Shown here: one piece after another, positions 1 through 8,826 of the stretch
How positions within the stretch are numbered: position 1 is the stretch's first letter
Layout: each line of letters begins with the position of its first letter
DNA from: JAFEDN01 sp963818985
Lineage (GTDB): Bacteria > Pseudomonadota > Gammaproteobacteria > Coxiellales > Coxiellaceae
Length of the DNA stretch: 64,000 nt
Assembly (NCBI GenBank): GCA_963818985.1
Contig: CAWFUJ010000009.1
Coordinates: 310,001 to 374,000 of the forward strand
Direction: 5' to 3'
Position numbers and translations under genes: made by a program
Notes under the pieces: model-generated
Databases searched by the model: none
Told to the model about the DNA's origin: nothing
The model's input: only the letters and a program-made list of their open reading frames with translations

Positions 1-1
1 C

Positions 2-2428
2 TAAGCCTGTGTTTACGCTTGACTTAGAATTTTCAATTTGACGGGTGGTTGAAGGTATGGGCTTTACTTCCTTTGCTTTAAACATTTCAGCTAAGCTTCT
101 AACGCTTCTGATATTACTGCTGTCACTTCCAGAGGGAGGGAGAGTTGTGTTAACAGTAGGGGTAGGGCTTTTCGTAATTGCTTCGGGTTTTTTCTTATAC
201 TTCTGTGTACTAAGGGAGGAGAGCGGATCATTATCGTCAGTCAATGCAGTTGTTATAGGTGGTTTTTTTTGAGTTTTAGCATCTTCTGAATCTGATAAAT
301 GTTCAGTTGTTGTGCTCGTATTAAATGGCCTGCTAAATAAAAAATTATTTTCACCATTAAAAGTTAAATCATCGTTATTGGTTGGACTTTCAAATATATT
401 CTCTATTTCAAACGGGTCTGACATTACTGAAGAATTAGCAGTATTTTCTAGGAAGGTAGATTTTTTCCTGGAATTTTTTGAATTAGCCTCAAATAGATTT
501 GCATCACCATCACCATCACCATCATCACCATCATCATTTCCGTATTGAAAATAAGTTTCAGTATTTGTTGGAGTTAATTGGTTATTTCTAGAAGAGCTTA
601 GGCCAATTATTGGAGGACCTTCCCCTTGCTCAATTTCAGGAAGTCCTTCTTCTCCTTTATTAAAAGTATCAACTAAAGTTGTTCCAGTAGGAGTGCCCAA
701 GTCTGATTTAATAGTTGAGGGTTGTTCAATATCAACAATAAGTTGATCTGGTTCGGACTCCTCAATTTTTTTTCTCGGCTCTTTACGGCTTGTCAAACTG
801 CTTATAAAATAACCAAGTATGCTGGAGCTGGTTTCTAAAGTAATCAAACTAGAGCTAGAGCTAGAGCTAGAACTAGAACTAGAACTAGAACTAGAAAATG
901 TTGAATTGGCTTGATCCTTTCTCGCGGATTCTTCTTTTTTTGAAAAACTAGGGATTAAACTTTTAAAACTAAAAGTCGAAAAAATTCCACCGGAATCGCC
1001 TTGCTCGCTAGTTTGGGTTTCAACAAACCCCTTATCTGTTAGCGAAGGGTCAGTTAAGTAATATGAAGTTTGGGTATCTTCATGAAGGTGATCGTGTGTA
1101 GTTGTTTTTTGGGTTTTTGGAACATGGGGTAAAGAAATTGGTTTAGCTATCTCATGACGAGATTGAGAAATTCTCTTATTTTCACTTGTTGTTCTTAGTA
1201 ATGGTCTGGCAGTGGTTGTGGTTTTGATGTCGCTATGGCGAGTCGGTTTCGGTTTTTCACGAACACTAAAATTTATTAATTTTAATTCGTCTGCGGTAGC
1301 TATGGTTCTCCTACGCTGAACTTTTTTATATTCTTTTTGAATTGCTGACCTTAACACGTCAATAGAAGGCAGGGTTGGGTAAAGTATTTTAAAATTCCAA
1401 GCAAGCTCATCATGAGAAATTAAAGGCCCCACTTCATCGAGTCTTTGCATAAACTCTTCATTCTGTGCTAAGCATTGACTAAACAGATCCATTCCTTCTT
1501 TAAACATAGACATCAAAACAACTGGGTTTTTAATTTGGGAAAGAGGCTTATTTTCATTGGCCTTTAATAATGTATCGGGATTTAATAACTTTTCTTCTTG
1601 CAAATTAAATTTTGACATGTATGCGTTAAATAATGCCGCAGCTTGACTTTGAGTGGAATGGAGAAATTGATCTTCCGCATCCTTCATTTCTTGCGTACTT
1701 CTGGAAAATAACACATAACGCGTTGGAGCGGAAAAGAAAACATCAGAGTGGCTATTGACAAATATTTTAACCCTTTCCGGGGGTGAGCTCATTAATGAAC
1801 TCCATTCAGGTACTTTTTTAACCATGCTGGGAAGGCTCAGCGGGGAATCATAGTTTCTATAATCTTGGATAGCATTTAATAATTTCTGAAAATCCCCTCC
1901 ATGGGGATCTCTTGTTTTTGTTATTAGATATTCTAATTCAATCTCTATGAGGTAGGATGACAAAATAGCTAAGATTGGATCAAGGTCAATTTTATCTAAG
2001 AGTAAAAAAGCGGGTGATTTTTTATGTAAGATTAAATCTTTATCAATTAAATATTTAACAAGGTTAAATAATTGCTCACGTGCAGGAGAGCTTGCTACGC
2101 TCGGTTGATATTTGCTAATTTCCCCTCTAAGATGTTTACGAATTTTGCTTAGGATACGGTCGATGGTTTTTTCCGTGAAACTTTCTGCTGGTATTTTCTT
2201 AAAAGCTGCAGCTTCTTCTTCAGTAAAATTAAAGGTTTTAGGTAAGTCGAAATTAATTTTCGCTAATTCGATCTGAAAATTTATAAGTTGAGTGACAAAA
2301 AAGGCATTTATATATGTTTCGGTAAGTCCCACTTTGTTTATTGAGGTGCTTCCGCCGGGAAGTTTGTATTCATCGTCCCCCATGAGAAATTCAGCATTCT
2401 TTATTAAACTCGATTTTGCAATTTTCAT
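2..2428 (-). CDS. Large Ser-rich orphan protein, 3' end truncated by window edge
   Basis: An open frame of 809 codons runs without a stop from an ATG at 2428 to the left edge of the window, so the C-terminus is missing. A good ribosome-binding site (AGGAG) lies a few bases upstream of the ATG. The N-terminal ~370 residues look like an ordinary helical fold. The rest is low complexity: a run of 16 Ser near residue 515, an acidic Gly/Asp stretch (GDDGDGDGD) and many Ser/Thr/Pro/Lys-rich segments. I recognise no domain. Size, low-complexity tail and lack of a bacterial housekeeping signature resemble secreted effectors of Legionellales, but that is inference only. It is divergent from grpE across 216 bp. 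Confidence 0.75.
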   Translation of the reverse strand, partial: MKIAKSSLIKNAEFLMGDDEYKLPGGSTSINKVGLTETYINAFFVTQLINFQIELAKINFDLPKTFNFTEEEAAAFKKIPAESFTEKTIDRILSKIRKHLRGEISKYQPSVASSPAREQLFNLVKYLIDKDLILHKKSPAFLLLDKIDLDPILAILSSYLIEIELEYLITKTRDPHGGDFQKLLNAIQDYRNYDSPLSLPSMVKKVPEWSSLMSSPPERVKIFVNSHSDVFFSAPTRYVLFSRSTQEMKDAEDQFLHSTQSQAAALFNAYMSKFNLQEEKLLNPDTLLKANENKPLSQIKNPVVLMSMFKEGMDLFSQCLAQNEEFMQRLDEVGPLISHDELAWNFKILYPTLPSIDVLRSAIQKEYKKVQRRRTIATADELKLINFSVREKPKPTRHSDIKTTTTARPLLRTTSENKRISQSRHEIAKPISLPHVPKTQKTTTHDHLHEDTQTSYYLTDPSLTDKGFVETQTSEQGDSGGIFSTFSFKSLIPSFSKKEESARKDQANSTFSSSSSSSSSSSSSSSSLITLETSSSILGYFISSLTSRKEPRKKIEESEPDQLIVDIEQPSTIKSDLGTPTGTTLVDTFNKGEEGLPEIEQGEGPPIIGLSSSRNNQLTPTNTETYFQYGNDDGDDGDGDGDANLFEANSKNSRKKSTFLENTANSSVMSDPFEIENIFESPTNNDDLTFNGENNFLFSRPFNTSTTTEHLSDSEDAKTQKKPPITTALTDDNDPLSSLSTQKYKKKPEAITKSPTPTVNTTLPPSGSDSSNIRSVRSLAEMFKAKEVKPIPSTTRQIENSKSSVNTGL
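848..895 (-). repeat. Hexamer microsatellite encoding poly-Ser
   Basis: Sixteen consecutive codons alternate AGA with ACT/GCT on the plus strand, that is an actaga/gctaga hexamer repeat, and read as 16 serines in the minus-strand gene. The hexamer unit preserves frame, so slippage would change tract length without breaking the gene. The same hexamer recurs at 30347–30388. Confidence 0.85.
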
Positions 2429-2520
2429 ATAGACTCCTTCTAATTTTTAGTTAATTCCAATAACATTTGCAGACAGAATATAACAGGCAAAAAAAAAATT
2501 GTAAAGTTAAGTCTTTAAAC

Positions 2521-2554
2521 ATCCTGGATACCGGCTTTCTCCGGGTATGACATA
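2521..2554. repeat. Degenerate GGATACCGG / CCGG-TATGACA palindrome
   Basis: A short imperfect inverted repeat (CTGGATACCGGC…CCGGGTATGACA) sits between the divergent orphan gene and grpE. It belongs to the GTCATCCCGG family of intergenic palindromes found throughout the window, for example at 34052, 50903 and 52929. Confidence 0.5.
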
Positions 2555-2644
2555 ATCGTTTGCGTTATAGCGTAACCGTTGTAGCCCTCTTTCTATAAAT
2601 ATTGTATCATCACTGCATTAAAGAACATTCAGAGGAGATTATTG

Positions 2645-3247
2645 ATGACTAATCCAAATAAACCAAATTCTGCTGATAAATGGCAGAAAATAGCCCAAGA
2701 AGCGGAATCACAAATAGATGAGAATGAAACCCAAGCTGATACTGGCACAGAGGAAGAATCGCGTTTAGATTATCCTACTCGTCAACAGTTAGAAGACCAA
2801 TTAACCTCTATGGAGCGGAATGTTGAAGAATACAAGAAACAAGTTTTGCTGGCCAAGGCCGAGCTGGAAAATGTTCGCAGACGCGCAGAAAGAGATATCA
2901 GTAACGAACGCAAATACGGCGTAGAACAGCTCCTTCAGTCATTGTTACCGGTTGTCGATGGCTTAGTCCGTGGATTAGAAAGCCAAGATCCTCAGGATTC
3001 TAAAATAAAAGCCATTCGTGATGGCATGCAGTTAACATTAGATATTCTTCACAAGGTGCTGATCAAGTTTGGCGTGGAAATTATCGATCCGCAGCCTGGC
3101 GAGCCCTTCGATCCAAAACTTCATGAGGCGATGGGAATGCGCCATGATCCAAATGCTAAGCCCAATACGATTTTGCAGGTTCTGCAAAAAGGCTATCAAT
3201 TACACGGCCGCGTACTCCGAGCAGCCATGGTCATGGTCGCTCAGTAG
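2645..3247 (+). CDS. grpE: GrpE, nucleotide exchange factor of DnaK
   Basis: The 200-residue product releases ADP from DnaK in the cytoplasmic Hsp70 cycle. An acidic, Gln-rich N-terminus is followed by a long coiled coil (about residues 45–95) and the C-terminal beta domain with the family signature around IDPQPGEPFDPKLHEAMG, ending in VLRAAMVMVAQ. Length is normal for the family. ATG 2645 is preferred over the in-frame TTG at 2642 because AGGAG at 2633–2637 is correctly spaced. It is the first gene of grpE–dnaK–dnaJ. No clear sigma-32 promoter was found upstream, whereas dnaK has one of its own. Confidence 0.97.
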   Translation: MTNPNKPNSADKWQKIAQEAESQIDENETQADTGTEEESRLDYPTRQQLEDQLTSMERNVEEYKKQVLLAKAELENVRRRAERDISNERKYGVEQLLQSLLPVVDGLVRGLESQDPQDSKIKAIRDGMQLTLDILHKVLIKFGVEIIDPQPGEPFDPKLHEAMGMRHDPNAKPNTILQVLQKGYQLHGRVLRAAMVMVAQ

Positions 3248-3311
3248 ATATTACCTTGTGGATGGGAACGTCCACTTTTGCCTCAGGTTGAACGTTCTGC
3301 GTCTGCAATGT
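3248..3311 (+). repeat. Short copy of the tRNA-Leu-associated repeat
   Basis: Immediately after the grpE stop lies ACCTTGTGGATGGGAACG followed by TCCACTTTTGCCTCAGGTT and GAACGTTCTGCGTCTGCA. The reverse complement of 63421–63567 contains the same two flanks, but there they are separated by a perfect 30-bp-arm hairpin that is missing here. This copy is therefore a core-less derivative. Confidence 0.75.
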
Positions 3312-3322
3312 ATATATAATTA

Positions 3323-3350
3323 TTGACATAAAGCTATTACGTTTTATGGT
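3323..3350 (+). promoter_or_regulatory. Possible sigma-70 promoter upstream of dnaK
   Basis: TTGACA at 3323–3328 and TATGGT at 3345–3350 are separated by 16 bp. It would give dnaK basal transcription independent of grpE. The -35 is perfect and the -10 moderate. Confidence 0.5.
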
Positions 3351-3360
3351 AATTAAACTA

Positions 3361-3388
3361 CTTGAAATTATTAAGCTTGACCCCATCT
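3361..3388 (+). promoter_or_regulatory. Sigma-32 heat-shock promoter for dnaK
   Basis: CTTGAAA (3361–3367), a 13-bp spacer and CCCCATCT (3381–3388) match the sigma-32 consensus (CTTGAAA, 11–14 bp, CCCCATnT) almost exactly. It lies 35 bp before the dnaK start, so dnaK–dnaJ can be induced by heat independently of grpE. Confidence 0.85.
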
Positions 3389-3422
3389 GTTTTTTAGAAG
3401 ATCACTAAAAGAGGAATGACTG

Positions 3423-5387
3423 ATGAGCAGTAAAATTATTGGTATTGACTTAGGCACCACCAACTCCTGCGTGGCGATCATGGAGGGGGGCAAGGTTCGT
3501 GTCATTGAAAACGCTGAAGGCGGCCGCACTACGCCGTCAATCGTTGCTTACAATAAAGATGGGGAAATTTTAGTCGGCGCCGCAGCTAAACGCCAAGCAG
3601 TGACGAATCCTCACAATACTTTATACGCGATTAAACGCTTGATCGGCCGTAAATTTAAAGATGCCGTGGTACAAAAAGATATCAAAATGGTACCCTACAA
3701 GATTGTTGAAGCTGATAACGGCGATGCCTGGGTTGGAGTTAACAACGAGAAGTTAGCTCCGCCACAAATTTCGGCGCAAGTTCTAATCAAGATGAAAAAG
3801 ACCGCTGAAGACTATTTGGGTGAGCCAGTGACCCAAGCCGTTATCACTGTCCCTGCTTATTTTAACGATTCGCAACGTCAAGCAACCAAAGATGCTGGCA
3901 AAATTGCTGGATTAGAAGTGAAACGGATTATCAACGAGCCAACGGCTGCAGCATTGGCTTATGGAATGGATAAGAAAAAAGGCGATACCAAAATAGCCGT
4001 GTACGACTTAGGTGGTGGTACATTTGATATTTCGATCATAGAAATCGCCGAAGTGGATGGCGAGCATCAATTTGAAGTATTAGCCACCAATGGTGATACA
4101 TTTTTAGGTGGTGAAGATTTTGATTTACGTTTAATTGAATATTTAGCTGAGGAATTTAAAAAGGACACCGGCATAGATCTACATAAAGATCCACTTGCTT
4201 TGCAGCGTTTAAAAGAAGCCGCAGAAAAGGCCAAAATAGAATTATCTTCGGCACAGCAAACGGATGTCAATCTTCCTTATATTACGGCGGATGCCAGTGG
4301 ACCTAAACATTTAAATATTCGCGTCACTCGTGCTAAGTTAGAAGCATTGGTCGAAGAGCTGATTCAACGCACCATGGAACCTTGCAAAATTGCGATTAAA
4401 GATGCTGGTCTTAAAGTATCTGAAATCAACGATGTTATTTTAGTGGGCGGCCAAACTCGGATGCCCAAAGTGCAAGAGGTGGTTAAAAATCTATTTGGTA
4501 AAGAACCGCGTCATGATGTCAATCCTGATGAAGCTGTTGCTATCGGCGCAGCTATTCAGGGTGCGGTGTTGTCGGGAGAAGTCAAAGACGTATTATTATT
4601 AGATGTTACCCCTTTATCTCTTGGTATCGAAACCATGGGCGGGGTTATGACCAAGTTAATTGAGAAAAATACCACCATTCCCACTAAAACTTCGCAAGTA
4701 TTTTCCACTGCCGATGATAATCAGACCGCAGTGACTATCCATGTGTTGCAAGGAGAGCGGGAAGTGGCTTCAGCCAACAAATCTCTGGGGCGTTTTGATT
4801 TAGCTGACATCCCACCTGCGCCACGTGGTACACCACAAATTGAGGTGACTTTTGATATTGATGCTAACGGTATTTTACATGTTTCTGCTAAAGATAAAGC
4901 CACCGGTAGGCAACAGTCTATTCAGATAAAAGCCTCTAGTGGTTTATCAGATGAAGAAATCCAGAAGATGGTGAGAGACGCGGAAGCGAATAAAGAAGCC
5001 GATCGACGCTTTCATGAATTGGCCGATACTCGCAATAAAGCCGATAATCTCATTCATAGCACCACTAAAGCCTTGACGGATTTAGGTGAACAGGTGACTA
5101 GTGACGAGCGTAAAGAAATAGAAAAAATCATCGAAGAACTAAAAGGTTTATTAAAAAGCGATGATAAAGCTGCGATCGAAGCCAAAACTAAGGCGCTCAG
5201 TGATCATTTTGGTAAAATTTCTGAACGTGCGTACGCCAAGAAACAGCAGACTAGCGGTGAAGGTGAGGGCGGCGCCGGTACTCAAGGCCAAGGTTCGCAA
5301 TCCGAATCATCTGCTCCAGAAAAAGATAACGTCGTAGATGCAGAGTTCGAAGAAGTGAAGGACGACGAAGACAAGAAGAAAAAATAA
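3423..5387 (+). CDS. dnaK: DnaK, Hsp70 chaperone
   Basis: This 654-residue Hsp70 has the ATPase domain (GIDLGTTNSCVA at the N-terminus, phosphate-binding VYDLGGGTFDISII near residue 197, VILVGGQTRMPKVQ near 340), the substrate-binding domain (about 390–505) and a helical lid. The tail is Gly/Gln-rich and ends in charged EEVKDDEDKKKK, typical of proteobacterial DnaK. It is preceded by AGAGGAATGACTG with the ATG at 3423. A sigma-32 promoter lies upstream, dnaJ follows after 2 bp, and the two are surely co-transcribed. No anomalies were seen. Confidence 0.99.
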   Translation: MSSKIIGIDLGTTNSCVAIMEGGKVRVIENAEGGRTTPSIVAYNKDGEILVGAAAKRQAVTNPHNTLYAIKRLIGRKFKDAVVQKDIKMVPYKIVEADNGDAWVGVNNEKLAPPQISAQVLIKMKKTAEDYLGEPVTQAVITVPAYFNDSQRQATKDAGKIAGLEVKRIINEPTAAALAYGMDKKKGDTKIAVYDLGGGTFDISIIEIAEVDGEHQFEVLATNGDTFLGGEDFDLRLIEYLAEEFKKDTGIDLHKDPLALQRLKEAAEKAKIELSSAQQTDVNLPYITADASGPKHLNIRVTRAKLEALVEELIQRTMEPCKIAIKDAGLKVSEINDVILVGGQTRMPKVQEVVKNLFGKEPRHDVNPDEAVAIGAAIQGAVLSGEVKDVLLLDVTPLSLGIETMGGVMTKLIEKNTTIPTKTSQVFSTADDNQTAVTIHVLQGEREVASANKSLGRFDLADIPPAPRGTPQIEVTFDIDANGILHVSAKDKATGRQQSIQIKASSGLSDEEIQKMVRDAEANKEADRRFHELADTRNKADNLIHSTTKALTDLGEQVTSDERKEIEKIIEELKGLLKSDDKAAIEAKTKALSDHFGKISERAYAKKQQTSGEGEGGAGTQGQGSQSESSAPEKDNVVDAEFEEVKDDEDKKKK

Positions 5388-5389
5388 AT

Positions 5390-6529
5390 ATGTCCACGAC
5401 TGAAGATTATTATGAAATATTAGGTGTTGCTCGTAATGCCAGCGCTGCGGATATTAAGAAAGCCTATCGTCGCCAGGCGATGAAGTATCATCCAGACCGT
5501 AATCCTGGCGACAAAGAGGCTGAGGCGAGCTTTAAAAAAATCAACAAAGTGTACAGCGTGCTATCAGACGAGAGCAAGCGTGCACTTTACGATCAGTTCG
5601 GCGAGGCGGGTGTTGATACTTCACGCGGTGGCGGAGGCGGTCAAAGCGGTTTTGGCTTCCAAGACATGGGTGATATCTTCGGTGATATTTTTGGTGATAT
5701 CTTCGGGGGCGGTCGCGGAGGCAAGCAAAGAACGCAACGGGGTTCCGATCTAGTCTATGAACTTATGCTGGATTTAGAGGAGGCCGTGCGTGGCATTTCG
5801 AAAACTTTCAAAGTGCCGACTTTGGTGAGCTGTGAAGTTTGCCATGGCTCAGGGGCTAAGAAAGGCAGCCAGCCGGTGACCTGTCAAACCTGCCATGGCT
5901 CTGGACAAGTGCGCATGCAACATGGCTTTATTGCGGTGCAGCAAACTTGTTCCACTTGCCATGGCCAGGGCAAGGTTATTCGTGATCCTTGTCCAAACTG
6001 CCGCGGTCAAGGCCGGGTGCAGCAAGAAAAAACTTTGTCAGTAAAAATCCCTCCAGGGGTGGATAACGGCGACCGTGTACGTTTAGCGGGTGAAGGCGAA
6101 GCCGGAGACGGGGGCCCACCCGGCGACTTATACGTCCAGATCAGGGTACGAGAACATCCAATTTTTTCCCGCCAGGAAAATGACCTTTATACCGAGGTTC
6201 CGGTTAGCTTTATAGTCGCGGTATTAGGCGGAGAGATTCAGGTGCCGACCTTAGATGGACAAGTCGCTTTATCAGTACCAGCAGAGACTCAAACTGGCAA
6301 ATTATTCCGTTTGCGGGGTAAAGGGGTAAAGGCTTTGCGCAGTGGTTCTATTGGTGATTTGCTCTGCCGAGTAGTCGTAGAAACCCCGGTTCATTTAAGC
6401 GCGCGCCAAAAAGAAATTCTACGTGAATTCGAGCAAGAATTAACGAAAGACGGCAAAAACCACAGCCCCAAAGCCCAAAGCTGGTTCGATGCGGTAAAAC
6501 GTTTTTTCAATCACACCAACCCCAGTTAA
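5390..6529 (+). CDS. dnaJ: DnaJ, Hsp40 co-chaperone
   Basis: The 379-residue protein stimulates DnaK ATPase and delivers substrates. It carries an N-terminal J domain with the HPD motif (YHPDRNPGD), a Gly/Phe-rich linker with repeated FGDIFGDIF, and four zinc-binding CxxCxGxG units (CEVCHGSG, CQTCHGSG, CSTCHGQG, CPNCRGQG; about residues 145–215). The C-terminal peptide-binding domains follow. Length and domain order are standard for type I DnaJ. It starts 2 bp after the dnaK stop. Confidence 0.98.
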   Translation: MSTTEDYYEILGVARNASAADIKKAYRRQAMKYHPDRNPGDKEAEASFKKINKVYSVLSDESKRALYDQFGEAGVDTSRGGGGGQSGFGFQDMGDIFGDIFGDIFGGGRGGKQRTQRGSDLVYELMLDLEEAVRGISKTFKVPTLVSCEVCHGSGAKKGSQPVTCQTCHGSGQVRMQHGFIAVQQTCSTCHGQGKVIRDPCPNCRGQGRVQQEKTLSVKIPPGVDNGDRVRLAGEGEAGDGGPPGDLYVQIRVREHPIFSRQENDLYTEVPVSFIVAVLGGEIQVPTLDGQVALSVPAETQTGKLFRLRGKGVKALRSGSIGDLLCRVVVETPVHLSARQKEILREFEQELTKDGKNHSPKAQSWFDAVKRFFNHTNPS

Positions 6530-6544
6530 TAGAAACTCCACTTT

Positions 6545-6571
6545 TCCCCCTCTTTCCACCAGGGAGAGGGC
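6545..6571. repeat. CCCTCTCCC-type hairpin repeat (degenerate)
   Basis: CCCCCTCTTTCCACC followed by AGGGAGAGGG can fold into a short hairpin just after dnaJ. It belongs to a family also at 16738, 18112, 20086 and 21783 and may act as a terminator or mRNA stabiliser. Confidence 0.5.
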
Positions 6572-6698
6572 AGTATCTACTCGCCTCTTTAAATCTTCAG
6601 ATAATTTTAATGTTTATGGTTTATTATAATTCTCAGCTTTTAATAATGAAATAAAAACAATCTAAAACAATAACATTAAATAATATCCAAGAGGTCAT

Positions 6699-7355
6699 AT
6701 GAGAAAAAGAGCAAAACATGATGAAGTTAGTAAATTACAGGAACAAAAACAGCTCACAGATAAGATGTACGCAGAACAAACACAAAGTATAAAATGGCTG
6801 CAATTACCTGAACAACAGCGTGACATAAAAATATCTAGAGCAATGGAAGAAGAACCTATGAGGGAATTGGTTAGAAAAGGTGTCCATATGCTGATAACAT
6901 ACCTCTATAAAAGTCGTGAAAGCAAAACTGAATTCTCTGTTAATCTATTTGGTAAACACGTAATTCGGTTAGGTGAAAAACCTGAAAATCTAAGTAAAGC
7001 CGAAGAAATTTTAAAAATTTTACAATTGGTAGGATACTCGCTCAACTCACAATTGCCTCTTCCGCATATGTCGCAAATGAGTAGAATAATTTCATTATAT
7101 TCACCTGAAGCGAAAAGTAAGGGGAAATATAACGATGTCCATAAATTTCTGATGCAGGCGAGTATCCCGCATTCTTCAGAATTCAGAAAGGCTTTTGCCA
7201 TGGTTGCTTTAGAAAAAGCTATAACTGAATCATTAGAAGCTTTCATGCCTAAAGATCTAATTGAATACATCATTGAGATTGTTAAATCTATTCCTGAAGA
7301 CGCCTTTCACGGACGTAATGTCGATGATTACCGGAGTTCAATAAGGCCATTTTAA
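6699..7355 (+). CDS. Hypothetical protein, 218 aa
   Basis: The start codon follows an AAGAGG ribosome-binding site. The predicted product is soluble, helical and Lys/Glu-rich, with a charged N-terminal ~40 residues that may form a coil. No signal peptide, membrane segment or known motif was recognised. It sits alone between dnaJ and a convergent permease gene, and its codon use looks more AT-rich than dnaJ. A lineage-specific accessory protein is possible. No function is proposed. Confidence 0.75.
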   Translation: MRKRAKHDEVSKLQEQKQLTDKMYAEQTQSIKWLQLPEQQRDIKISRAMEEEPMRELVRKGVHMLITYLYKSRESKTEFSVNLFGKHVIRLGEKPENLSKAEEILKILQLVGYSLNSQLPLPHMSQMSRIISLYSPEAKSKGKYNDVHKFLMQASIPHSSEFRKAFAMVALEKAITESLEAFMPKDLIEYIIEIVKSIPEDAFHGRNVDDYRSSIRPF

Positions 7356-7376
7356 AAAATAATATGTCAATCTCGT

Positions 7377-8777
7377 TCAGGAGAGGGTTTTTGAAAATTT
7401 TATTTTACTGATAATAAAAGGTATTGCCGTAAAAATTATAATCCCTGCTATCAAAATAATTTCATACACTAAAACATTGTCAATTTTCACTTCGGTGGGT
7501 GGAATAAACCCGATGATGATAGCACCGCAACAAGTGAGAATGCCAATGATGCCGGTGATCCAAATTCCGTAGTTTCCTCCTGGAATGCGAAAAGCATGTG
7601 GATTTCTAGGCGTTTTATAACGTAACTTAATGGCCGCTGCGAATAAGCAAATATAAAATAACAATGCTAGTTGCGCGGTTAATACACTTAAAATCCAATA
7701 AGAAGTGGTGATCGATTTAAAAAATAAAAACAAACTGCATAATGCGATGGTGATAATGGCTTGTAATATTAATACCGCAACCGGTGAGCCTTTTTCATTT
7801 CGATTCTGCAGTTTTCTCGGTAATAAACCATCTTCCGCTGCCACCACTAACCCTTGAGTTGGACCAATGATCCACGCAGCCATTCCGCCAAATCCGCCAA
7901 TGATAATCATGATTAATAATACTGGCATCAACCAGCCTAAATTAAAATTATTGAGGAAAATTTTAAAAGCATCGTTTAGGCCGCTGACGATATTTAAGGT
8001 TTGAGCTGGGATCACAATAGTGATTGCCAAGGAAGCCAAGGTCAGAGTCAGCACCACGATAAGCGCCGAATAGAGTAAGGCTTTAGGGAAATCTCGTTGT
8101 GGATTTCTAACCGACTCCGCATGAGAGGCCGACATTTCAAAACCCATTAAACTAAATAATATAATCACCAAAAAAGCGATATTGGGCATGTGCTTCAAAC
8201 TGGGTAGCCAGTTATCTAAGCTAGGATTGATGGCTAAAGGTTTGCCGCTTATTAACCATCCGATTCCTAAAATAGTGATGGCGAGCATCGGGATAATAGT
8301 GCCAACTAAAGCACAAACTGTGCTGAGGATGCTAGAAAGTTTCATTCCACGTGCATTTAATAAAGTAGCTATTAAAAACATACCAATGATCATGGGTAAA
8401 ATAAAAATTTTCTGCTGTGCCAAGGCGGGATTAAATAAATAAGCGATGCTGGTCGCAATAAATGACAAAATAGTCGGATACCAAAACACGTTATAGATCC
8501 ATTGCAGCCAAATGGTCAGCAATCCCCATTTTGGTCCGAAGGCTTCTCGCATCCACACATACACCCCGCCGGTGCGAGGGTGGTGAGTCGCCAACTCAGC
8601 GGTGACTAAAATACATGGAATCAAAAATAAAACACTTGCGATGACATACAGCATTAATAAAGATAAGCCATTAGCTGCATTCGCAGGCAAATTACGTAAG
8701 CTATCAATGGCGATGACATTGATCATCACCAAGCTAAAAACACCTAACACACGATTTTTGTGAACTGGAATTTCCAT
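7377..8777 (-). CDS. APC-superfamily amino-acid permease/antiporter
   Basis: The 466-residue inner-membrane protein has about 12 hydrophobic segments and the APC signature near the N-terminus (TM1 with IDSLRNLPANA; ELATHHPRTGGVYVWMREAFG in TM2–3), placing it with the glutamate/GABA-antiporter-like amino-acid transporters of Legionellales and Enterobacteria. SHAESVRNPQRDFPKAL in the middle is also typical of the family. Substrate cannot be read from sequence. It is divergent from the M20 amidohydrolase, with only ~50 bp between start codons, suggesting joint control of amino-acid uptake and processing. Confidence 0.88.
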   Translation of the reverse strand: MEIPVHKNRVLGVFSLVMINVIAIDSLRNLPANAANGLSLLMLYVIASVLFLIPCILVTAELATHHPRTGGVYVWMREAFGPKWGLLTIWLQWIYNVFWYPTILSFIATSIAYLFNPALAQQKIFILPMIIGMFLIATLLNARGMKLSSILSTVCALVGTIIPMLAITILGIGWLISGKPLAINPSLDNWLPSLKHMPNIAFLVIILFSLMGFEMSASHAESVRNPQRDFPKALLYSALIVVLTLTLASLAITIVIPAQTLNIVSGLNDAFKIFLNNFNLGWLMPVLLIMIIIGGFGGMAAWIIGPTQGLVVAAEDGLLPRKLQNRNEKGSPVAVLILQAIITIALCSLFLFFKSITTSYWILSVLTAQLALLFYICLFAAAIKLRYKTPRNPHAFRIPGGNYGIWITGIIGILTCCGAIIIGFIPPTEVKIDNVLVYEIILIAGIIIFTAIPFIISKIKFSKTLS

Positions 8778-8826
8778 AAGTACCCTTATTTGAGATAGAA
8801 TGTCAGGCTATATCAAGGAGAGTAGA

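Noticed and set aside
45..548. Two small plus-strand ORFs at the left edge
   Set aside because: They are antisense to the large Ser-rich orphan gene, which is open over the same bases; their composition mirrors its low-complexity tail.
848..895. CRISPR-like or VNTR array
   Set aside because: Unit is only 6 bp with no spacers; it is an in-frame Ser-coding microsatellite.
2579..2610. Sigma-70 promoter for grpE (TTGTAG…TATCAT)
   Set aside because: The spacer would be 20 bp and no alternative -35 fits TATAAA at 2594; not supported well enough.
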